A stretch of 63,854 bases of DNA from Sphaerochaeta sp. (lineage in GTDB: Bacteria; Spirochaetota; Spirochaetia; Sphaerochaetales; Sphaerochaetaceae), in contig JAEINL010000012.1 of the NCBI GenBank assembly GCA_016342655.1, positions 1 to 63,854 on the forward strand. Direction: 5' to 3'. Below the pieces are notes generated by a model. That model was not told the DNA's origin and did not search any database. It saw nothing but the letters and a program-made list of their open reading frames with translations. Every line of letters begins with the position of its first letter. Within the stretch, counting starts at the first letter, position 1. Shown one piece after another: positions 57,628 through 63,854 of the stretch. Position numbers and translations under genes: made by a program.

Positions 57628-60180
57628 ATGGCAAAGGACCTGAGGATACGGGTAAGCAGCGACACGGCCCAGGCGGAAGCGGGGCTGAAGAAGGTCGGAT
57701 CTGCAATCGAAGGCATGGGGACAGTGAAGGGCTCCTCCGACGCCGCCATGTTCACTGCGAGCCTGCTCAAGACGGGGCTGGCAGCCGCAGGTGTCTCACT
57801 GTCCCTTGCCAAGATGCTCTCCACCGCCAAGGAGGCGGTCGCCCTCTATGCAGTGCAGGCCAAGGCCGAGACTTCCCTGGCGGCGGCCATCAGGGCCACC
57901 GGGCAGGAATCGGAGTTCTCCATCGGAGTGCTGCGCGAGTACGCATCGTCCTTGCAGGCGGTGACCAACTACGGCGACGAGACTATCCTCACCGTCGAGC
58001 AGATGATGGTCCAGACCAAGAGGATCGGCTCCGACATCATGCCACAGGCCACAGAGGCCGCCCTGGACATGGCGACCGCCCTCGGGACCGGGTTGCCAGA
58101 AAACGCAAAGAAGCTCGCAAGGGCTCTTGCAGACCCCATACAGGGGATATCGATGCTCAAGGAAAGTATGGTCATCCTCACTGACGAGCAGCAGTCCTCG
58201 ATCAAGGGCTTTGTCGAGCAGGGAGACCTTGCAAGCGCCCAGAAGGTCATCCTGGACAAGCTGACCGCCACCTACGGCGGGCTGGCGCGTGCCCAGGGAG
58301 CCCTGGATGTCTCGAAGATAGAGCAGATCAGCAACGTGATGGGAGACATCAAGGAAGGGCTCGGACAGTCCATCATCGAAGGAATAAGCCCGGCGATGAC
58401 CTGGCTGCTGGAAAAGCTGCAGACCGTGAACGACAAGATTGCCAAGGCCAACAGGGAGGCAGGGATCGTATCCCCCTCCTCAATGAGTGACAAGGAACTC
58501 ACCGAGACCTGGGAGGCCCAAAGGGGCAAGGTCGAGCAATACCGCAAGCAGATCGGGCAGGCAATCCAGATCGGTGATTTCTCGACACAGATGATCGCCC
58601 AGGACCTGCTTGACCAGATGCTCCCCGCCTATGAGCCGGTGGTCACTGAGATAAACAGGAGGGCAAAGGAGGCCGGGTACAAGTCTGCCAATGCCTATGG
58701 CGAGGCCTATGCGAAACAGCTTGCCCAGCAGAAGATCACGAACCCGCAATCATCGCAGGACGAGAAAGACTCGATGCGCTCCCTCTCCCCTTCCTCGATG
58801 GTCCCTACATCCACAGGGATAGCAAAGGAAGCCAAGGAGGAAGCCAAGGCCTTTGCATCAGCCCAGGAAGCTGCATACCAGCTGGTGACTGCAACATCGG
58901 GCTACCAGAAGATACTGCTGGAGAATGAGATCAAGCGGCTGGAAGCCCTCAAGGAAAGCAACCTCTCCGCAATGGAGAACAAGAACCTCACAGCCTCGCA
59001 GGTAGCCAACTATGAAAGACTCAATGCCCTCCTCGATGAGCGGCTTAAAACGGACTACCAGGTCAGTGACGGTCAGGACGGCCTCTCTGTCTTTCTGGAG
59101 AAGAATGCAGGCTATGCCAAGGAGACGGCCGAGCAGGAGAAGACCAGGCTGTTGGCCCTCCATGACATTGCCTCAGCCTACCAACGCCAGAGTGACCTCA
59201 CCGAGGAACAGAAGCAGAACATCGCCCAGATCATCACCGGCCTGCAGGTCGCGATCAAGGCCATTCCTACAGAGACAGGGAAAGCGGCGAAGACCGTGCG
59301 CCAGCAACTTGACGAGACCTTCGAGGCCCGATTCCCCACCACCGGCGTGAAGAGCTGGGCCAAGGATGCGCAGTCGGCGATAGGCGACCTGACGGGTTTC
59401 ATGCAGGATAATTTCGGCTCGATCATCGATGTGGGCACCAGTTTCTACAAGACAATCGTAGAGGCCCAGGAAAACGCCTCCAAGGCCCAGATCGCCGTCC
59501 TTGAGAAGCAGATAGCCGCGGAAAAGAAGCTGTACGAGAAGCAGACCAAGGCGATCAACAGCCAGTACGATTCGCGCACCCAGACCCTTGCGGACAAGTA
59601 TGCCTGGGGCCTGATGAGCTATGAGGACTACATAGCCGCCCAGCTTAGGCTTGATGAGGAGAAGTCATCCGGTGAGGAGGCCGCGGCCAGCAGATACAAG
59701 GATCTGGAAAGGCAGAAGCTTGCAGTCCAGAACTCGGTTGCAAAGACAACGTTCGAGAACACGAAGAAGCTGGGCATCGCCCAGGCCCTCATCCTGGGGG
59801 CACAGGCGATATTGCAAGGCTATGCGACATTGGGTCCCATCGGGGGGACCATCGCCGCTGCGGTCATCGCAGGGGTGACAGGGGCGCAGATAGCAACCAT
59901 CTCCAGCCAGCAGTACACCCCGTCGGTGGCCCTTGCAGAAGGGGGGATCGCCTACCGTCCCACCACGGCCCTCATCGGGGAAGGAGGCGAGCCTGAGGCG
60001 GTGGTCCCGCTCTCCAAGGCCGCTGATTTCGGGTTTGGAAGCAGTCCACGTGAGAACCACAGCCAGACGGTCGTGAACATCAACGCCCCTGTATATGACG
60101 GGGAACAGCTTGCAGAATACATAGCGGCCGGGATCGTGCGCGGACAGCGCATCGGTCGCATCCCCCGGTGGGAGGAATAG
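57628..60180 (+). CDS. tape measure protein
   Basis: 850 aa. N-terminal KDLRIRVSSDTAQAEAGLKKVGSAI is typical. Long coiled-coil/helical stretches, hydrophobic patches near 40-60, and a second membrane-like Gly/Ala segment near 740-765 (ILGGTIAAAVIAGVTG-like) follow. The C-terminus has a conserved ALIGEGGEPEAVVPL motif. Its length sets the tail length, and the protein may assist DNA entry. Confidence 0.93.
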   Translation: MAKDLRIRVSSDTAQAEAGLKKVGSAIEGMGTVKGSSDAAMFTASLLKTGLAAAGVSLSLAKMLSTAKEAVALYAVQAKAETSLAAAIRATGQESEFSIGVLREYASSLQAVTNYGDETILTVEQMMVQTKRIGSDIMPQATEAALDMATALGTGLPENAKKLARALADPIQGISMLKESMVILTDEQQSSIKGFVEQGDLASAQKVILDKLTATYGGLARAQGALDVSKIEQISNVMGDIKEGLGQSIIEGISPAMTWLLEKLQTVNDKIAKANREAGIVSPSSMSDKELTETWEAQRGKVEQYRKQIGQAIQIGDFSTQMIAQDLLDQMLPAYEPVVTEINRRAKEAGYKSANAYGEAYAKQLAQQKITNPQSSQDEKDSMRSLSPSSMVPTSTGIAKEAKEEAKAFASAQEAAYQLVTATSGYQKILLENEIKRLEALKESNLSAMENKNLTASQVANYERLNALLDERLKTDYQVSDGQDGLSVFLEKNAGYAKETAEQEKTRLLALHDIASAYQRQSDLTEEQKQNIAQIITGLQVAIKAIPTETGKAAKTVRQQLDETFEARFPTTGVKSWAKDAQSAIGDLTGFMQDNFGSIIDVGTSFYKTIVEAQENASKAQIAVLEKQIAAEKKLYEKQTKAINSQYDSRTQTLADKYAWGLMSYEDYIAAQLRLDEEKSSGEEAAASRYKDLERQKLAVQNSVAKTTFENTKKLGIAQALILGAQAILQGYATLGPIGGTIAAAVIAGVTGAQIATISSQQYTPSVALAEGGIAYRPTTALIGEGGEPEAVVPLSKAADFGFGSSPRENHSQTVVNINAPVYDGEQLAEYIAAGIVRGQRIGRIPRWEE

Positions 60181-61860
60181 ATGGACAGGGCGACCTATAC
60201 CCTCTTCCTGGACTTCGGCTCAGGCTTCGAGGATTTCTCCGACCGGATCATCCTCTCTGAAGGCTACACACCCCGCCTGTGCATCGGGCGCGAGGGAAAG
60301 CATGAGATACAGACTGTCAGGGTGAGGCTGCACCGGTCCGCAGGCCTTGGTGCGCGTCTTGCCACCACCACTGATGACCATATCCCGGCAAGATTCCTGC
60401 GCAACGGCATCCCCGTGATGACAGGCATCGTGCGCCCCTACAACACCTCCAAGGCAGCCCTGAACAGGATGGAGGCCATCACACTCACGATCCTGGACAG
60501 GTCCGCCACCCTGGACCGGTATGTCTTCGAATCAAGGCGATGGACGAACCTCGTCCTCATCAACTGCACAGACCTCTCCCATTCACTGGTGCACCTGCTG
60601 TTCGCAGAAGCCGGGGTGGACCCTTCGGATGTCCTGGTGGGTTTCGACAGGAACGAGGTCATCCCCTGCTATGCACTCTCCAACGGGGACTACATCGGTT
60701 CCAGGATACAGGAGGTCCTCTACGAGTACGGGCTGACCTACCGGGCGACAGCCGACGGGAGATTCCTCATCATTGACATCGCCCAGGATGTGATCATTGC
60801 AGCGACCACCATCAGGACCGAGGACCTGCGCACCGAGTTTTCCATGACCAGGTCGGACAGCTCCCAGAAAGGCTCGATCGTCAGGTGGTATCCGGTCCTT
60901 TCCAAGACTTCCACACCCATCTTCGAATATGAGACGACAGAGGGGGGAGAGACTATCCCCGGAGGCGGGGTTTTCCCACCGCTCTCTGATGTCCAGGGCT
61001 ACCGCCTTCCCTACGACATCTCCGAACTCACCGACGGCAAGCTCTTGGCCATCGCAAACCCGGCCTTGGTGTATGCTCCCGCTTCCCTCCAGGTGACCGC
61101 GGTGACCGATTTCGGATCCGATGACTGCAGCGCCTACATTCGCTCAACGGTAACCTCAGGCCAGACGGTCGCATCCTTTGCCGTCATCGCCGACGTCTGG
61201 TACCAGGGGAGGACCTACAGCCAGCAGATTGTCCCGGGTCCCAAGCCCAAGACATACACGGCGAAGGTGATCTCGGATGCAGGCAGCGCCCAGAGACTTG
61301 CCAGGATACTGTCCCTCAGGCAGACCTGCGGCCAGCAGTCCTACAGCTTCGATTCTGTCGTATCGATGGACCCCGGCCAGATCGTGAGGGTCATCGAGGA
61401 CAAGGTGAGCTTCCTGGATGTGACGCTTCGCATCCTGTCCAGGGAGTTCGACGCCACCACAAGCCTCTACCGCTACACCTCTGAGGGGACCGCCGCCATC
61501 GACCTGACAACCACGGTCGAAGGAATCGAGTCTGCGGAAAACGCCCTGGGAAAACCGCGCAAGGGTGATGCCGGGCCGCGGGGGAAGTCCTACCGGGTGG
61601 AGATCGAGTCCACAGAGGGCCTGCTGTTCCGCCCGGGTTCCCAGTACACGCGCATGATCGCCCATGTATATGACGATACGGGGGAGATCACCGGATCCGT
61701 CTCACCTTCGAACCTGGCCTGGATCCGAAAGAGCCAGAGCGATGCTGGCGATGTGGCCTGGAATACCGCCCATGCCTCTGGCTACAAGGAAATCAATCTC
61801 ACCCCTGCCGATTTTTACGGCAGTACGTCTTTCAAGTGCGAATACAAGGAGGTCTGCTGA
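60181..61860 (+). CDS. tail tip / hub protein
   Basis: 559 aa. The first ~330 residues have the beta-barrel architecture of tail hub proteins (RVRLHRSAGLGARL, GIVRPYNTSKAALNRMEAITLTILDRS). The C-terminal part holds a short collagen-like GDAGPRGKS and a beta domain. The start is immediately after the tape-measure stop. Assignment relies on order and fold pattern. Confidence 0.7.
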   Translation: MDRATYTLFLDFGSGFEDFSDRIILSEGYTPRLCIGREGKHEIQTVRVRLHRSAGLGARLATTTDDHIPARFLRNGIPVMTGIVRPYNTSKAALNRMEAITLTILDRSATLDRYVFESRRWTNLVLINCTDLSHSLVHLLFAEAGVDPSDVLVGFDRNEVIPCYALSNGDYIGSRIQEVLYEYGLTYRATADGRFLIIDIAQDVIIAATTIRTEDLRTEFSMTRSDSSQKGSIVRWYPVLSKTSTPIFEYETTEGGETIPGGGVFPPLSDVQGYRLPYDISELTDGKLLAIANPALVYAPASLQVTAVTDFGSDDCSAYIRSTVTSGQTVASFAVIADVWYQGRTYSQQIVPGPKPKTYTAKVISDAGSAQRLARILSLRQTCGQQSYSFDSVVSMDPGQIVRVIEDKVSFLDVTLRILSREFDATTSLYRYTSEGTAAIDLTTTVEGIESAENALGKPRKGDAGPRGKSYRVEIESTEGLLFRPGSQYTRMIAHVYDDTGEITGSVSPSNLAWIRKSQSDAGDVAWNTAHASGYKEINLTPADFYGSTSFKCEYKEVC

Positions 61861-63239
61861 TGGCAATACTGGCTACCGGACAGATTACGTTCATCGATTA
61901 CAACGATGCCCTCTCACTGACAGGGTTCATCAACTCCACCCATCCCAAGACACAGGTCTACTCCAAGGATGGGGGAGGCAGCTACGCGTCAAACTGGGTG
62001 ACTGCAAACAACCTGCTCACCCCGAACATGTTCCGACAGGCATCAGGGGCAGCCGGAATCGACTTGGTATCCCCCACCGGAGGCAACGGGGTGGGCATCA
62101 CCAATGCGAAGTGGACGCTCAAGCTCTTCACCGATGCTGCGGTGACCATCGCCGCAGGAGCATCCAACGCGTCCTTCGGGTCGGTCTCGGCCTCGGCCCC
62201 CTATACCCTGACACTGAACAAGAACTGCATGACCGAGGCGAAGCCTTCCCTGGAATGCACCTTCTCCTGCATCTACACCGATATATCCACAGCCCTGTCC
62301 ATCGACTTCAGGACCTCTGTGACCTTCTCGCTGATGAAAAGCGGGGGCAAGGCTGTCTTTGTGCAGATATACGAGACCAACGGGCAGTATGTGATCCGTA
62401 ACGGTGCCGTTGCGACCTCGACCCTCGCCCTCAAGTTTGCCGTCTACCGCAACGGGGTGAAGGATGCCGCAGTCACCGGCACCGCCCAGTGGAAGTACCG
62501 CGACCCGGGTGGGAACTGGACCAACGACGGCTCGGCCGTGGCCCTATCAGGTTCCAACCCGGAGACTGCAGCGATCAAGACCATTGCAGCCACCATTGTG
62601 GATGCGATCACCAACTCGAGGACCTACCGCATCGAGTTCACCGACAATGACTCCGAGGCGGATGTGACGGGGACGGTGTATTCGGCCGAAGTATCAATCC
62701 TGGACCTCACCGACCCCTACCAGGTGGCCTTCACTGTTGACGGGGGCACTACCTTCAAGAACGGCGAGGGCACCAAGACCGTCCATTTCCGCCTCTTCCA
62801 GAACGGGACGGAGGTTGACCTGGTCAGCGGAGCATACAAGCTCTACAGGCTCACCCTCCATGACCAGAACGGGAACCTGGACTATTTCAAGTCGGCTTTC
62901 GACCTGGCAACCTCCATCTCGGGATCAATCGCTGCAGGGGCGACCTCGCTTGTGGTGGCCTCGGCCGGGACCGGCTCGAAGGCCATCAAGGCAGGGGACA
63001 GGCTCGTGCTGGAACCCGGGGTGAGCGGGAAAGAGGAGATAGTGCAGGTCGCTGCTTCCTATGTCTCAGGCACCACCATAGCGCTGACAGCCGGGGTGCA
63101 ATTCGCCCATGCCGCCTCCGCCCCCATCAGGTCGGCCAACAAGAAGTGCGGGCTCACCGATACGGCCAAGGTGATCACCGTCACCGGTGACGACATCTTC
63201 AACCTCGGCTCGACCGACATCGAGGTGATCGGGTTATGA
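61860..63239 (+). CDS. tail fibre/baseplate-like protein
   Basis: 459 aa from the ATG in a TGATG overlap. Strand-rich with Ig-like repeats (TYRIEFTDNDSEADVTGTVYSAEV) and a C-terminal module containing AGATSLVVASAGTGSKAIKAGDRL. The N-terminal ILATGQITFIDYNDA recurs at the start of the following gene. Probably a receptor-proximal structural protein. Confidence 0.65.
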   Translation: MAILATGQITFIDYNDALSLTGFINSTHPKTQVYSKDGGGSYASNWVTANNLLTPNMFRQASGAAGIDLVSPTGGNGVGITNAKWTLKLFTDAAVTIAAGASNASFGSVSASAPYTLTLNKNCMTEAKPSLECTFSCIYTDISTALSIDFRTSVTFSLMKSGGKAVFVQIYETNGQYVIRNGAVATSTLALKFAVYRNGVKDAAVTGTAQWKYRDPGGNWTNDGSAVALSGSNPETAAIKTIAATIVDAITNSRTYRIEFTDNDSEADVTGTVYSAEVSILDLTDPYQVAFTVDGGTTFKNGEGTKTVHFRLFQNGTEVDLVSGAYKLYRLTLHDQNGNLDYFKSAFDLATSISGSIAAGATSLVVASAGTGSKAIKAGDRLVLEPGVSGKEEIVQVAASYVSGTTIALTAGVQFAHAASAPIRSANKKCGLTDTAKVITVTGDDIFNLGSTDIEVIGL

Positions 63240-63854
63240 AATTGCTGGCGGCTTCGACCATCACTTTCATAGACCAGAACGACACTTGCCTTGCCATGCT
63301 GACAAGCGAGGTTCTGCTCGTCCCGTGCGACTCCCAGGGGATGCCCAAGCTTCCCCTGGGCTCCTCTCCCCTGACCTCCAGGATGGTGGTGTTCCAGGGT
63401 GGGATCGAGCAGACAGGATGGACCTTCTCCAGGACACAGCAGGGAGTGACTTCGAGCGTCAGTTCCTCCGGGGTTGTCTCGGTGACGGCGATCAGCGCCG
63501 ACAACGGGTATGTTGAGGTGACAGCCTCCAAGGCCGCCCAGGCTTCTCTGACGAAGAAGCTGACAGTGTCAAAGGTCTACCAAGGGGAGACGGGCTCGCT
63601 CGCCTCAGACTTCTCCATCGAACTCTCCCCCAAGGCCTTTCTGGTATCGTCCAGGGGAATGGTGTTGGAAAGCCAGGTGATCACCGCCGTCTGCAGGAAG
63701 ATGAATGTCGTAGGGACTGCTCTGGTCGGTTGGGAAGCCCCGGGGGTTCAACTGTCAGAAACCACAGGAGAGGTCGTGACAATCACCATCCCTTCACAGC
63801 TGATGCTCACCTCCTTCTTGCTTTCCTGCTCTCTTGAAGGGTATGGGACAAAGA
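63236..63854 (+). CDS. tail fibre-like protein, truncated by the window
   Basis: Open from the ATG (ATGA overlap) to the last base; at least 206 residues. It starts LLAASTITFIDQNDT, paralogous to the N-terminus of the preceding protein, then continues as a beta/Ser-Thr-rich domain (SSVSSSGVVSVTAISADNGYVEVTAS). The end and function are outside the window. Confidence 0.7.
   Translation, partial: MKLLAASTITFIDQNDTCLAMLTSEVLLVPCDSQGMPKLPLGSSPLTSRMVVFQGGIEQTGWTFSRTQQGVTSSVSSSGVVSVTAISADNGYVEVTASKAAQASLTKKLTVSKVYQGETGSLASDFSIELSPKAFLVSSRGMVLESQVITAVCRKMNVVGTALVGWEAPGVQLSETTGEVVTITIPSQLMLTSFLLSCSLEGYGTK

Larger units (their letters stand above)
31741..63854 (+). mobile_element. prophage (siphovirus, HK97-type head), right end outside window
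   Basis: The block starts at the tRNA-Leu 3' end and contains integrase, repressor and early, replication, packaging, head and tail genes in canonical order, up to a truncated fibre-like gene at the window edge. Lysis genes and attR would be to the right of the window. No broken structural genes are seen, so it may be intact. Confidence 0.93.

Overview
The window looks like a chromosome segment of a Sphaerochaeta-like spirochaete (inference from gene content: CarD followed by ispDF, an HPr kinase-HPr pair, an lptCAB-rpoN operon, ThyX instead of ThyA, sugar-polymer enzymes, outer-membrane biogenesis without a gammaproteobacterial layout). No rRNA or clear species marker is present, so the genus is not proven.

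Bases 1-31760 are ordinary host chromosome: a K+ channel, D-lactate dehydrogenase, a small stress/toxin cluster (Panacea-domain protein plus unknown partner, Fic protein), a repetitive surface beta-barrel protein, a LOG-type hydrolase, a YitT membrane protein, a sugar nucleotidyltransferase, tRNA-Arg and a GH3 glycosidase. Then comes a tightly packed envelope operon (YmdB-like phosphoesterase, RseC-like, LptC, LptA, LptB, RpoN), followed by raiA. A second operon couples carbon control to DNA repair (hprK-ptsH-lexA-holA), with uvrC and a spore-photoproduct-lyase-like gene divergent from each other beyond it. Then follow a degenerate E2-like acyltransferase, thyX, rsmE, lplA, malQ and carD-ispD-ispF. 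Three copies of a ~155-bp multi-hairpin repeat sit in tail-to-tail gaps.

From the 3' end of a tRNA-Leu(CAG) at 31677-31760 to the end of the window lies a prophage whose right end is not included. Left arm (mostly minus strand, AT-rich): integrase, an XRE/ImmA-type pair, a two-gene restriction-modification system made of a nuclease-methylase fusion and a specificity subunit, and a LexA-like repressor. Palindromic operators separate it from the rightward early region: small DNA-binding proteins, a DNA methyltransferase, a cluster of unusual phage tRNA genes mixed with antisense zinc-ribbon genes, SSB, a NinG-like protein, and a replication initiator with internal iterons plus a DnaC-like loader. 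The late region is a siphovirus/HK97-type module: HNH nuclease, terminase small and large, an AT-rich insertion with two unknown genes, portal-MuF fusion, protease, capsid, connectors, tail tube, a G/GT chaperone pair with a nine-A slippery site, tape measure, and baseplate/fibre-like proteins.

Most noteworthy for follow-up are the compact R-M fusion pair, the phage tRNA-like genes whose anticodon or D loops are non-standard, the Panacea pair with an unrecognised partner, the terminase-portal insertion, and the hairpin repeat confined to convergent junctions.
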